A stretch of DNA of 64,000 bases from contig NZ_CP101137.1 in assembly GCF_028473745.1 (NCBI RefSeq), forward strand, positions 6,758,001 to 6,822,000. Direction: 5' to 3'. The stretch is from Streptomyces sp. M92 (lineage in GTDB: Bacteria > Actinomycetota > Actinomycetes > Streptomycetales > Streptomycetaceae). Each line of letters opens with the position of its first letter. Within the stretch, counting starts at the first letter, position 1. The translations under genes and the position numbers were made by a program. Below the pieces are notes generated by a model. The model saw only the letters and a list, made by a program, of their open reading frames with translations, had not been told where the DNA came from and did not search any database. This document shows, piece after piece, positions 33,650-41,537 of the stretch.

Positions 33650-34987
33650 TCAGACCTGGCTGCGCAGCCACCCCGGCCCCGGCCCCACGGCCGACGCGAC
33701 CGCGTCCGCCAGCGGTCCGACGTCCCCCTCCCTCAGGGTGGAGACGGTGATGCGGACTGCGGGCGGCGCGCTCACGCGGAAGCGGGCGCCGGGGGCGACG
33801 GCCCAGCCGGCCTGCAACAGCCGGGCGACGGCGCCGGTCTCGTCCGGCACCGGGACCCATACGTTCATGCCGCTGCGCCCGTACGCGGTGATCCCCCGGT
33901 CGGCGAGCGCGCCGAGCAGCGCCTGCCTGCGCCGTCCGTACGCCGCCGCCACGGCCGGCGTGTCCACCGAGCCGTCCGCCCACAGCCGGGCCACGGCACG
34001 CTGGGTGATGCGACTGACCCAGCCGGGGCCCAGCCGCTGCCGGCCGCGCACCCGGTCCAGCGTGAGGGTGTCCCCGGTGAGCACGGCGAGGCGCAGATCG
34101 GGTCCGTAGGCCTTGGCGGCGGAGCGGACGAAGGCCCAGTGGTGCGTCGTACCGGCGAGTGGGTGCAGGGGCAGGTCGACGATGCGGTGGCCGTGGTCGT
34201 CCTCGATCAGCAGCGTCCCCGGGTGCCGGCGCAGTACGGCACTCAGGTCCCGCGCGCGTGCGGCGCTCAGCGCGGCGCCCGTGGGGTTCTGCGCGCGGTC
34301 CGTGACGATCAGGGCGCGCGCGCCGGCCGCCAGGACGCGGTGCACGTCGCCGGCCAGCGGTCCCTCGTCGTCGACGCCGACGGCGACCGTGCGCAGGCCG
34401 AGCGCCGGGACCAGATCGAGGAGACTGCCCCAGCCCGGGTCCTCGACGGCGACGGCGTCGCCCGGCCTGAGGTGGGCCGCCAGGACCCGCTCCATGGCGT
34501 CCAGCGATCCGGACGTGACGGCCACGGGCCCGTCCGGCACCCCGTCGGCGTCGAGTTCGGCACGTGCGAGGCGCATCAGGTCCGCCTCCACGGGCGAACT
34601 CCCGTACAGCACCGGTTCCCGGTCGCCCTGCTCGGCCGCCGCGGCGAACGCCGGGCCCAGCGCGGGCAGCAGCGCCGGGTCCGGGTTGCCTTCGGAGACG
34701 TCCCGCACACCCTGCGGCACATCGACCCGGATGAACTCGCGTCCGGTGGTGGCCGGCTTCGCGCGCACCCTGCTGCCCCGCCGCCCGGCCGTCTCGATGA
34801 CCCCGCGCTCGCGCAGGGTGCGGTAGGCGGCGGCGACGGTGTTCGGGTTCACACCCAGGCGCTCGGCCAACTCCCGCATCGGCGGCAGTGATTGCCCCGG
34901 CTCCAGCTCCCCGGAGGCCACCGCGCGCTCGACACTGGCGGAAATCTCCGCTGCGCCCCGTCCAGTGATCCGATACTCTCCTAGCAC
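33650..34987 (-). CDS. MocR-type GntR regulator with aminotransferase domain
   Basis: This 445-residue MocR/GabR-like protein has an N-terminal winged helix (M-R-E-L-A-E-R-L-G-V-N-P-N-T-V-A-A-A-Y-R-T-L) and a fold-type I aminotransferase domain with E-D-D-H-G-H and A-K-A-Y-G-P-D-L-R, where the lysine is the PLP-binding residue. Such proteins sense PLP or amine compounds. It diverges from a PPOX-like gene, which fits a vitamin B6-related circuit by inference. The GTG start is 7 nt from CATAAT, probably leaderless. Confidence 0.92.
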   Translation of the reverse strand: MLGEYRITGRGAAEISASVERAVASGELEPGQSLPPMRELAERLGVNPNTVAAAYRTLRERGVIETAGRRGSRVRAKPATTGREFIRVDVPQGVRDVSEGNPDPALLPALGPAFAAAAEQGDREPVLYGSSPVEADLMRLARAELDADGVPDGPVAVTSGSLDAMERVLAAHLRPGDAVAVEDPGWGSLLDLVPALGLRTVAVGVDDEGPLAGDVHRVLAAGARALIVTDRAQNPTGAALSAARARDLSAVLRRHPGTLLIEDDHGHRIVDLPLHPLAGTTHHWAFVRSAAKAYGPDLRLAVLTGDTLTLDRVRGRQRLGPGWVSRITQRAVARLWADGSVDTPAVAAAYGRRRQALLGALADRGITAYGRSGMNVWVPVPDETGAVARLLQAGWAVAPGARFRVSAPPAVRITVSTLREGDVGPLADAVASAVGPGPGWLRSQV

Positions 34988-34998
34988 AAAGCCAATTA

Positions 34999-35010
34999 TG
35001 CACTAGTGCA
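34999..35010. promoter_or_regulatory. Palindromic operator candidate between mocR and PPOX genes
   Basis: TGCACTAGTGCA is a perfect 12-bp palindrome in the very short space between the divergent mocR (start 34987) and PPOX gene. It overlaps or abuts the CATAAT -10 element of mocR, so bound MocR could control both genes. Confidence 0.55.
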
Positions 35011-35022
35011 ATGGAGAGCGCC

Positions 35023-35724
35023 ATGCAGGGGTCCACGCGGACGCACACACCGTCGCAGCCCGGTACCGCCTACCCGCCCACCGACCGCACCGTCCCGACC
35101 CGCTCCTCCGAGCGGGCCTCCTACGACAAGGAGCTGGTGCACTCGATACTCGACGAGGGCTGCGTCTGCCATCTCGGCTTCGTCCGCGACGGCGCCCCGG
35201 TGGTGCTGCCGACGCTCTACGGCCGGGTCGGCGAGCGGCTCTACGTGCACGGTTCGACGGGCTCGCGCCCGCTGCGGATGACGGGCGCGGCCGACCCGGG
35301 GCTGCCGGTCTGCCTGACGGTGACGCACGTGGACGCGCTGGTGCTGGCCCGCTCGGCCTTCCACCACTCGATGAACTACCGGTCGGTGGTGGTGCACGGC
35401 ACCGCGTACGACGTGGCGGACCCGGAGGAGAAGCGCATGGCCCTGGACGCCCTGGTCGACCACGTCGTGCCCGGCCGCTCCCGGGACTCCCGGCCGGCCA
35501 ACAAGAAGGAGCTGGCCGCCACCGCCGTGATCCGCCTCGACCTGAACGAGGTCTCCGCCAAGCTCCGCACCGGCGGCGTGAACGACGAGCCCGAGGACCT
35601 CGCCCTCCCGCACTGGGCCGGCCTCGTCCCGCTGCGCAAGGGCTACGACGCCCCGGTCGCCGACCCCGGCCTGGACCCGGGCACCGGGCTGCCGGACTAT
35701 CTCGCGCCTTCGGCCGGGCGGTAG
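35023..35724 (+). CDS. Pyridoxamine-5'-phosphate-oxidase-related (NimA-like) protein
   Basis: This 233-residue protein has the split-barrel flavin fold of the pyridoxamine-phosphate-oxidase-related group: H-S-I-L-D-E-G-C-V-C-H-L-G-F, V-V-L-P-T-L-Y-G-R, Y-V-H-G-S-T-G-S-R, and H-H-S-M-N-Y-R-S-V-V. It may bind FMN, heme or F420. It is divergent from the MocR gene. The start is either ATG 35023 (GGAGAG upstream) or ATG 35011, directly after the palindrome; I chose 35023. Confidence 0.86.
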   Translation: MQGSTRTHTPSQPGTAYPPTDRTVPTRSSERASYDKELVHSILDEGCVCHLGFVRDGAPVVLPTLYGRVGERLYVHGSTGSRPLRMTGAADPGLPVCLTVTHVDALVLARSAFHHSMNYRSVVVHGTAYDVADPEEKRMALDALVDHVVPGRSRDSRPANKKELAATAVIRLDLNEVSAKLRTGGVNDEPEDLALPHWAGLVPLRKGYDAPVADPGLDPGTGLPDYLAPSAGR

Positions 35725-35763
35725 GGAGTCCCCTCGGCGGAACTCCCTGCCGAGGCCCCGGCG

Positions 35764-36708
35764 TCACGCCGGCGCCGGTCGCGTCCTCGCCGCCCGGGTC
35801 TCCGCCACCGCGAGCCCCGCCACCGAGCCGAGCATCAGCAGCGTGCCGGCCAGGGTCGCCGCGGTGAGGTGCTCGCCGAGCAGCAGGACGGCGAGCGCCG
35901 CCGCGCTGACCGGCTCCAGAAGCATGATCACGGAGACGGTGGCGGACCGGACGACGGCCGCGCCGGCGAAGTAGAGCCCGTAGGCCAGGGCGGTCGGCAC
36001 GGCCGCGACGTACACCAGGAGCCACACGAGACGGACCGGGTCCGCGGTGTGCGGCACCAGGCCCTCCGCCAGGGCGAGCGGCAGCAGGCACAGGCTGGTC
36101 ACGGCGAACGCGCCGACGGACGTACTGGCCGCGTCCGCGCCGCCGTCGCGTCCCCACCAGCGCGTGAGCAGGGTCATCACCGAGTACCCGGCCGCGGACA
36201 GCAGGGCGAGGAGCACTCCGGACAGCCGCACGGTGGTTCCTCCGCCGCCGAGGACGAGGACCACCAGCCCGGCGAGCGCCCCGGCCACGGCCGCGACTCC
36301 GCCGAGGCCCAGGTGTTCCCCGAGAGCGAGACGCGCGCCGAGCGCGATCAGCACCGGGCCGGCGCCGAGCGTGACCACGGTGGCCACCGCGAGGCCGGTG
36401 GACTGCACCGCGGCGAAGTAGGCGGTCTGGAACACCGCGAGGCCGACGCCGGTGACGACGGCGCGCAGTGCCTTGCGGGCGAACGGCTCGCGCACGGCGG
36501 TGCGCTCGCGGCGGGGACTCAACGGGCGGGCGGCGAGCAGCAGGAGCAGCCCGATCGCGCAGCGCCAGAACGACAGGGTGACCGGCCCCATGTCGCTGGC
36601 CCGGTAGACAAGCGAGGCGGCGGCACCAGCGGTGCCCCAGGCGACACCGGCGACGATCAGATAGAGGAGGCCACGCCCGACGGGCAGGCCGGCAACGGCA
36701 TTCGACAC
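35764..36708 (-). CDS. EamA/DMT-family transporter under leader control
   Basis: This 314-residue ten-helix exporter has two EamA repeats (A-G-V-A-W-G-T-A-G-A-A-A-S-L; L-E-P-V-S-A-A-A-L-A-V-L-L-L-G-E-H-L). The GTG start follows GGAGAG (36713-36718). Those bases begin one arm of a 10-bp stem formed with 36781-36790, and a separate promoter plus a 13-codon leader peptide lies upstream. The exporter is therefore probably controlled at the RNA or translational level. Substrate unknown. Confidence 0.93.
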   Translation of the reverse strand: MSNAVAGLPVGRGLLYLIVAGVAWGTAGAAASLVYRASDMGPVTLSFWRCAIGLLLLLAARPLSPRRERTAVREPFARKALRAVVTGVGLAVFQTAYFAAVQSTGLAVATVVTLGAGPVLIALGARLALGEHLGLGGVAAVAGALAGLVVLVLGGGGTTVRLSGVLLALLSAAGYSVMTLLTRWWGRDGGADAASTSVGAFAVTSLCLLPLALAEGLVPHTADPVRLVWLLVYVAAVPTALAYGLYFAGAAVVRSATVSVIMLLEPVSAAALAVLLLGEHLTAATLAGTLLMLGSVAGLAVAETRAARTRPAPA

Positions 36709-36716
36709 GTTTCTCT

Positions 36717-36790
36717 CCGCAGACGCGCACGAGGCGCGGGAGTGGTGAGCGGCCCCGGAACGACCGGGGGCGCGGGGACTGCGTCTGCGG
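36717..36790 (-). promoter_or_regulatory. Nested stem-loop masking the EamA ribosome-binding site
   Basis: CCGCAGACGC and GCGTCTGCGG (36717-36726 and 36781-36790) form a perfect 10-bp stem in the leader RNA. It encloses a second hairpin (CCGGGG/CCCCGG arms at 36753-36758 and 36764-36769). The outer stem touches the first two bases of the GGAGAG ribosome-binding site. This geometry suits translational attenuation. Confidence 0.6.
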
Positions 36791-36803
36791 GCAGCACCGT
36801 CCG

Positions 36804-36825
36804 GCCCGGCGACAGCGCGCCGGGC
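36804..36825 (-). promoter_or_regulatory. Hairpin downstream of the leader peptide
   Basis: A perfect 8-bp stem (GCCCGGCG/CGCCGGGC) with a 6-nt loop sits 18 nt downstream of the leader-peptide stop on the same transcript. It could be disrupted or protected by a paused ribosome. There is no U-run. Confidence 0.5.
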
Positions 36826-36842
36826 TGGTCAAAGGGCCCGCC

Positions 36843-36884
36843 TCAGGCGGCCGGAGGCGGAAGGACGAGTGTGTCGAAGTGCAT
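36843..36884 (-). CDS. 13-residue leader peptide
   Basis: The peptide M-H-F-D-T-L-V-L-P-P-P-A-A has three consecutive prolines before the stop, a sequence type prone to ribosome stalling. Its codons (ACA, CTT, CCT) are unusual for this GC-rich genome. The ATG lies 7 nt after a good promoter, so it would be translated as the first codon of a leaderless mRNA. It precedes the EamA gene by 134 nt with two strong hairpins between. Confidence 0.6.
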   Translation of the reverse strand: MHFDTLVLPPPAA

Positions 36885-36891
36885 GATCCGC

Positions 36892-36921
36892 ACTCTAGGT
36901 CGCCGTCCTCCGACCGGACAA
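36892..36921 (-). promoter_or_regulatory. Promoter for the leader peptide and EamA gene
   Basis: -35 TTGTCC (36916-36921) and -10 TAGAGT (36892-36897) are separated by 18 bp on the minus strand, a good match to the vegetative HrdB consensus. The expected start of transcription falls on or next to the leader ATG. The promoter sits inside the 3' end of the upstream EamA gene. Confidence 0.65.
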
Positions 36922-37893
36922 CTCCCTTTCCGGCCCGCCGCTCGCCACCGGGTCGGCGGAGCCCTTGGCGGGTGTGGACGACTGGGCGATGAAGGCGCCC
37001 ACCAGGACGACGACGCCGCCGGCGATCTGCGGGGCGGAGAGGTGCTCGCCCAGCAGCACCCAGGCCAGCACGGTGGCGACGACCGCTTCGAGGCAGGCCA
37101 CGACGCCGGCGACCTGGGGTGACAGCCGGCGCACGGCGACCACACCGGTGACGTACGCGAGGACCGTGGCGATGAACACGATCCAGGCGAGCAGCAGGGC
37201 GGCGGCGACGGGGGTGCCGTCCATGGGGGCGGTGTCCCCGAGGACCGACCAGTCCATCGACCAGGGCCGGGCCACCACGGTGAGCACGGCCGCGCCGACG
37301 AGCAGCCCGTAGGCGATGACGCCGAGCGGGTCGGGCGCCTCGTCGCCGGCGTCGCTGCCCTGGTCCGACAGGACGAAGTAGCCGACCTGGCAGCAGGCGG
37401 CGCCGAGCGCGAGCAGCAGCCCGAGGGCGTCGAAGCGCAGTCCGGACCAGACCTCGACGACGCAGGCGAGGCCGCCGACCGCGAGGACCACGCCGAGCGC
37501 CGCGGCCCGCGTCACCGGCCGTCGCTGCACGAACCGCACCCAGCCGAGCACCAGGGCCGGCGCCAGGTACTCGACGAGCAGCGCGACGCCCACGGGGATG
37601 CGGGAGATCGCCGCGAAGTAGCAGGCCTGGACCCCGGCCACGGCGAACAGTCCGAAACCGGCGAGCAGCGCCGGACGGCTGCGCAGCAGGGCGCGGTGGC
37701 GCACGGCGAGCGGCAGCATCACCACCGCCGCACCGGCCACCCGCAGCCAGACCACGTGGAGCGGGTCGAGACCCGCCTCGATCAGCGGCTTGGCCGCGAC
37801 CCCGGACCCGCCGAAGGCGACGGCGGACGCGAGCGCCAGACCGAGTCCGGCTCCCTTCCCGCTGCTGCCGCGGGCGCTGTCAGACGTATGCAC
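36895..37893 (-). CDS. EamA/DMT-family transporter
   Basis: This 332-residue ten-helix exporter is the second of two adjacent DMT genes on this strand (A-S-A-V-A-F-G-G-S-G-V-A-A-K-P-L; C-Y-F-A-A-I-S-R-I-P-V-G-V-A-L-L; C-L-E-A-V-V-A-T-V-L-A-W-V-L-L-G-E). It resembles RhtA-type amino acid or metabolite exporters. The GTG start (V-H-T-S-D-S) is preferred because the longer frame is Arg/Pro-rich. Its 3' end contains the promoter of the next unit. Confidence 0.92.
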   Translation of the reverse strand: MHTSDSARGSSGKGAGLGLALASAVAFGGSGVAAKPLIEAGLDPLHVVWLRVAGAAVVMLPLAVRHRALLRSRPALLAGFGLFAVAGVQACYFAAISRIPVGVALLVEYLAPALVLGWVRFVQRRPVTRAAALGVVLAVGGLACVVEVWSGLRFDALGLLLALGAACCQVGYFVLSDQGSDAGDEAPDPLGVIAYGLLVGAAVLTVVARPWSMDWSVLGDTAPMDGTPVAAALLLAWIVFIATVLAYVTGVVAVRRLSPQVAGVVACLEAVVATVLAWVLLGEHLSAPQIAGGVVVLVGAFIAQSSTPAKGSADPVASGGPERELSGRRTAT

Positions 37894-37945
37894 CGGCACA
37901 TGATGGCAGGGGACGACATGAGCGTCACCCCCGATGGCACCTGTC

Positions 37946-38488
37946 TCACCGGCTGGACGTGCCCAGGTGGCCCGCCACCCGGGCGAGCACCGTGCGCGGT
38001 TCGACGGCGGCGCGGCCGAGCACCTCGACGGCGCGCGCCTGCGGGTCGGCCACGAGGGCGGCGAGCAGGTCGACGCCGCGGGCCCGGTCCGCCCCGCGCC
38101 GGGCGGCACGCGCACGGGCGTCCTCCATGGCGGCGGCGGCCAGCGGCGAGAAGCCGGCGACCCCGCTCACCACGGGTAGGGCGCCGGAGTCCTCCACGGT
38201 GCTCTGCCAGCGCAGGCCGTAGCCGATGCTGCGCTGCACGAGGTAGCCGAGCAGCCGGGCGAGCTGCGGACCCTCGCCGATGACGGCACGCGCCTCGGGG
38301 TCGTACTCCAGGAGGGAGTGCAGCAGGTGGGCCGTGTCGATCTGCCGGTCGCCGTCCCGCACCGCGCGGCGGCGGGCGCCCGAGACCACCGACGCCAGTT
38401 CCGGGCTGAACCGGGCATCGGCGTCGGTACCGTCCGGGGGCCGGACGTCTTGCTCACCGGCCGACTGCCGGGGGATACGGGGTTGCAC
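37946..38488 (-). CDS. Clp N-terminal-domain protein without ATPase
   Basis: This protein of up to 180 residues consists of a ClpA/ClpC N-domain-like double repeat (F-S-P-E-L-A-S-V-V-S-G-A, I-D-T-A-H-L-L-H-S-L-L; F-S-P-L-A-A-A-A-M-E-D-A, V-D-L-L-A-A-L-V-A-D) with no AAA module. Stand-alone Clp-N proteins probably act as adaptors or sensors. The GTG start at 38488 gives about 25 poorly ordered residues before the domain, so the true start may be internal. Confidence 0.82.
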   Translation of the reverse strand: MQPRIPRQSAGEQDVRPPDGTDADARFSPELASVVSGARRRAVRDGDRQIDTAHLLHSLLEYDPEARAVIGEGPQLARLLGYLVQRSIGYGLRWQSTVEDSGALPVVSGVAGFSPLAAAAMEDARARAARRGADRARGVDLLAALVADPQARAVEVLGRAAVEPRTVLARVAGHLGTSSR

Positions 38489-38686
38489 TCCCCCAGCTCA
38501 TCAGTCCCGCGGGCGGGGGGCATCCCCGACGGGAAGCATTTCGGCGTCCCACGCAGAGTGGACCCGCCCGGCCGGAATCTCCTCCTTACGGATGAGATCA
38601 AGCCGTTTCGCCCTGCCGGGCGCGCGCCGCCTTGCCGAGCCGCTTTCCCGGGCAACCGAAGCGTACCTCCGCGGGTCAACAGGACT

Positions 38687-38875
38687 ATGAGGAGCAGCTG
38701 CTGGCTCGTGGCCCTGCCCGCCGTCGACGGCAGGCAGTACGTCTACCGGGTGTACGCCCCCGAGGAGGCGCTGCTCGCCGACCTGTTCTGGGAGGCGTGG
38801 CACTGCCACGACGAGAGCGCCTTCCCGCGCGCGTGGGATCTCTTCGACGCGGCGGTGATACGGCGGGTCGGCTGA
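38687..38875 (+). CDS. Small hypothetical protein
   Basis: I do not recognise this 62-residue protein (L-P-A-V-D-G-R-Q-Y-V-Y-R-V-Y-A-P-E-E-A-L, D-L-F-W-E-A-W-H-C, S-A-F-P-R-A-W-D-L-F-D-A-A). Aromatic-rich, with GC-biased codons, it looks like a compact folded domain. No strong ribosome-binding site is visible. A strong bidirectional terminator follows the stop. The 200 nt upstream hold no other gene. Confidence 0.6.
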   Translation: MRSSCWLVALPAVDGRQYVYRVYAPEEALLADLFWEAWHCHDESAFPRAWDLFDAAVIRRVG

Positions 38876-38889
38876 GGGCGCCCGCACCG

Positions 38890-38923
38890 CCCGTGCCCCG
38901 CGGATCACTCCGCGGGGCACGGG
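38890..38923. terminator. Bidirectional terminator hairpin
   Basis: A perfect 15-bp stem (CCCGTGCCCCGCGGA and its complement) with a TCAC loop lies between the convergent small gene and padR. It is well placed to end both transcripts. Confidence 0.75.
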
Positions 38924-38941
38924 GCGGACGAGGTGTGCCGA

Positions 38942-39616
38942 TCAGTCCTCGTCGGCGAGGATCAGGTACAGCTTCTTGCGGGCGTCGCCGATGACGGCGA
39001 GCGCCTTCTCCCGCTGCTCCTTGCTGCCGGTCTTCCAGACCTGGCCGAAGGCCTCCAGCAGTCCGAAGCCGGCCTGCCGGATCTCACTCAGCGCCTCCCA
39101 GTCGACACCCCGCGAGGCTTCCTCCCAGGGTGCCTCGGGGCCCTCTTCCGCAGCGGAGCGGCCGGCCTCGGTGAGCGCGAAGAGCTTCTTGCCGCCCTCG
39201 CTCTCGCTGGCGATCAGGCCCTCGTCCTCCAGCAGCTGGAGGGTCGGGTACACCGAGCCGGGGCTGGGCTTCCACGCCCCGCCGCTGCGCTCGGCGATCT
39301 CCTGGATCATCTCGTAGCCGTGCATCGGGCGGTCCTTCAGCAGGGCCAGGATCGACGCCCGTACGTCTCCGCGCCGGGCCCTGCCCCTGGGTCCGCCGCG
39401 ACCCCGGCCGCCCCAGGGACCTCCGTGACCGAACCCGGGCCCGAAGGGGCCGCCGGGGCCTCCGCCGGGACCGCCCGGGCCGAAGGGGCCGAAGGCGGCA
39501 CGGCGGCCGTCGTATCCCTCGAAGCCCTCGAAACCACCCCGGCCACCCCGGCCGCCGAAACCGCCGTGCGCGCGGCCGTGTCCACCGTGTCCGTGCTCGT
39601 ATCCGTGCTTGTGCAT
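38942..39616 (-). CDS. PadR-family regulator with His/Gly-rich N-terminus
   Basis: This 224-residue protein has an unusual N-terminal 80 residues built of H-G-x-H-G and G-G-R-G/G-P-G-G units. The PadR winged helix follows (V-R-A-S-I-L-A-L-L-K-D-R-P-M-H-G-Y-E-M-I-Q-E-I in two segments; G-S-V-Y-P-T-L-Q-L-L-E-D-E-G-L-I), then a C-terminal dimerisation helix. The histidine-rich arm could bind metal or aid condensation. GGGAG precedes the ATG. A CGATATATCG palindrome upstream may be its own operator. Confidence 0.93.
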   Translation of the reverse strand: MHKHGYEHGHGGHGRAHGGFGGRGGRGGFEGFEGYDGRRAAFGPFGPGGPGGGPGGPFGPGFGHGGPWGGRGRGGPRGRARRGDVRASILALLKDRPMHGYEMIQEIAERSGGAWKPSPGSVYPTLQLLEDEGLIASESEGGKKLFALTEAGRSAAEEGPEAPWEEASRGVDWEALSEIRQAGFGLLEAFGQVWKTGSKEQREKALAVIGDARKKLYLILADED

Positions 39617-39681
39617 CGCGATCACTCCCACTCGGTCATTGTCAGTCGTTGATCTGTCGCGAACTGTTCGCGATGCTTCAA

Positions 39682-39691
39682 CGATATATCG
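39682..39691. promoter_or_regulatory. PadR operator candidate
   Basis: CGATATATCG is a perfect palindrome 66 nt upstream of padR; a partial copy (CTATCG) follows 8 nt later. An A/T-centred palindrome stands out in this GC-rich DNA. The position fits autoregulation. Confidence 0.4.
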
Positions 39692-39774
39692 GAAGCTATC
39701 GACTGGCAAGCATCGGTCCAGAACTTGCGGATTGGCCTTGGTCCACGGCTTCGGCGGGCGTCTAGCGTCGGGGC

Positions 39775-40584
39775 ATGCGCATCCGAATCGTCGACGCCTT
39801 CACCGACCGCGCCTTCGCCGGCAACCCCGCGGGCGTCCTGCTCCTCGACGCCTTCCCGGACGACGACCGGCTCCAGAACATCGCCCTGGAGGTCAACCAC
39901 GCCGAGACCGCCTTCGCCCACCGGCTGCCCGAGGGCGGCGACGCCGACTGGGCGCTGCGCTGGTTCACGCCGGCCACCGAGGTGGCGATGTGCGGCCACG
40001 CGACGCTCGCCACGGCACACGTCCTGCGCGCCACCGGCGCCCACGAGGGCCCGGTGCGGTTCGCCACGCACAGCGGGGTCCTCGTCGCGTCACCGGGCGA
40101 GGACGGCTCGATCACCCTGGACTTCCCGACCGCACCGCTCACTCCGGTCGACGCCCCGGCGGGGGTCGCCGAAGCCCTGGGCGCCGAGCCCCGCGCGGTC
40201 CTCGACACCGGGCCGAACCTCGGGGACCTGCTGGTCGAGGTGGCCGACGAGAAGACCGTCCGCGGTCTGACCCCGGACCACAAGGCCCTGGCCGCGCACT
40301 CCGAGCGTGGCATCATCGCCACCGCCCGTGCGGAGGATCCCTCCCGCGGCTACGACTACGTCTCCCGGTGCTTCTTCCCGAACGTCGGCATCGACGAGGA
40401 CCCGGTCACCGGCAGCGCCCACACGGCCCTCGCCCCCTACTGGTCCCGGCGCCTCGGTCGCCCGGACCTCACCGGGCTCCAGGCCTCGCCCCGCTCCGGC
40501 CGAGTCCGCACGGAGCTGCGCGGCGAGCGCACGCTGCTGGGCGGCCGGGCGGTGACGGTGATCGAGGGCGAGCTGCTGGCGTGA
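39775..40584 (+). CDS. PhzF-family isomerase-like protein
   Basis: This 269-residue protein belongs to the PhzF/diaminopimelate-epimerase-fold family: D-A-F-T-D-R-A-F-A-G-N-P-A-G-V-L-L near the start, N-H-A-E-T-A-F with the catalytic glutamate, R-W-F-T-P-A-T-E-V-A-M-C-G-H-A-T-L-A, and D-P-V-T-G-S-A-H-T. No phenazine genes are nearby, so the substrate is unknown. TAGCGT (39763-39768) is 6 nt before the ATG, suggesting a leaderless mRNA. Confidence 0.94.
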   Translation: MRIRIVDAFTDRAFAGNPAGVLLLDAFPDDDRLQNIALEVNHAETAFAHRLPEGGDADWALRWFTPATEVAMCGHATLATAHVLRATGAHEGPVRFATHSGVLVASPGEDGSITLDFPTAPLTPVDAPAGVAEALGAEPRAVLDTGPNLGDLLVEVADEKTVRGLTPDHKALAAHSERGIIATARAEDPSRGYDYVSRCFFPNVGIDEDPVTGSAHTALAPYWSRRLGRPDLTGLQASPRSGRVRTELRGERTLLGGRAVTVIEGELLA

Positions 40585-40630
40585 CGCGGTGGAGGGGACG
40601 GGCACGGTCGCCCCGGCCCCCTCCTCGCCT

Positions 40631-41458
40631 TCAGGCCGTCGGCAGCCAGTCCACCTTCCCGGCCAGCAGCGCGTAGCCCACGAAGGCACCGATGTCGAGC
40701 AGCGAGTGCGCCACCACCAGCGGACCCACGCGCCCCCACCGGCGGTAGAGGTACACGAACACCACGCCCATCACCATGTTGCCGACGAAGCCGCCGATGC
40801 CCTGGTAGAGGTGGTACGACCCGCGCAGCACCGAACTGGCCGCCAGCGACGCGCCCGGACTCCAGCCGAGCTGGTCGAGCCGGCGCAGCAGGTAGCCGAC
40901 GACGATGACCTCCTCCAGGACGGAGTTCTGCACCGCCGAGAGGACCAGTACGGGGTACTTCCACCAGACGTCCGGCAGCGCCTCGGGTACCACGGTGAGG
41001 TTGAAGCCGAGGCCCCGGGCGGCCAGGTAGAAGGCGATGCCGGTGCTGCCGATGACGGCCGCGATCACGGCCCCCCGGCCCAGGTCCGGCCACGGACGGG
41101 TGCGGTCGAAGCCCAGCGTGCGCAGGCCGCGCCCTTCGCGCAGCAGGAAGTGGGCGACGAGGGCGACCGGGACGAGGGCCGTGGTGATCCCGAAGAGCTG
41201 CCAGGCGAGATCCAGCCAGGGACGGCCGGGCGCGGCGGAGGCGTTGAGGGTGGCCGCCTGGTCCTTGAGTCCGCCGGGCCGGGTGACCGAGCCGATGAAG
41301 CTGATGAGGGCGGACACTCCGCTCGCGCCGAGCGAGAGCGCCAGGACGAGCAGCGTCTCGTCACGCAACGTGCGTCGTGAGAGCCCCTCCTGGGGAGCGG
41401 GCTCCCCCGGAACTGGCTTGTGAGGGAACGTATCGTCCACCGGGCCCGCCTCCGCCAT
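40631..41458 (-). CDS. CPBP-family intramembrane metalloprotease
   Basis: This 275-residue multi-pass protein is of the CPBP (ABI/Rce1-like) family. It has motif 1 E-E-V-I-V-V-G-Y-L-L-R-R-L with paired glutamates and arginine, motif 2 with histidine in Y-H-L-Y-Q-G, and motif 3 H-S-L-L-D. It probably cleaves or processes membrane proteins. GGAGG lies 9 nt upstream of the ATG; an in-frame GTG lies two codons earlier. Confidence 0.93.
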   Translation of the reverse strand: MAEAGPVDDTFPHKPVPGEPAPQEGLSRRTLRDETLLVLALSLGASGVSALISFIGSVTRPGGLKDQAATLNASAAPGRPWLDLAWQLFGITTALVPVALVAHFLLREGRGLRTLGFDRTRPWPDLGRGAVIAAVIGSTGIAFYLAARGLGFNLTVVPEALPDVWWKYPVLVLSAVQNSVLEEVIVVGYLLRRLDQLGWSPGASLAASSVLRGSYHLYQGIGGFVGNMVMGVVFVYLYRRWGRVGPLVVAHSLLDIGAFVGYALLAGKVDWLPTA

Positions 41459-41537
41459 GCACACCTGCCTCCAGCTGGGACGTCACAGCTTGCCCGATCA
41501 GTATGAGGCGGGGCGCGGCGGGGTACGGCCGGTGGGC

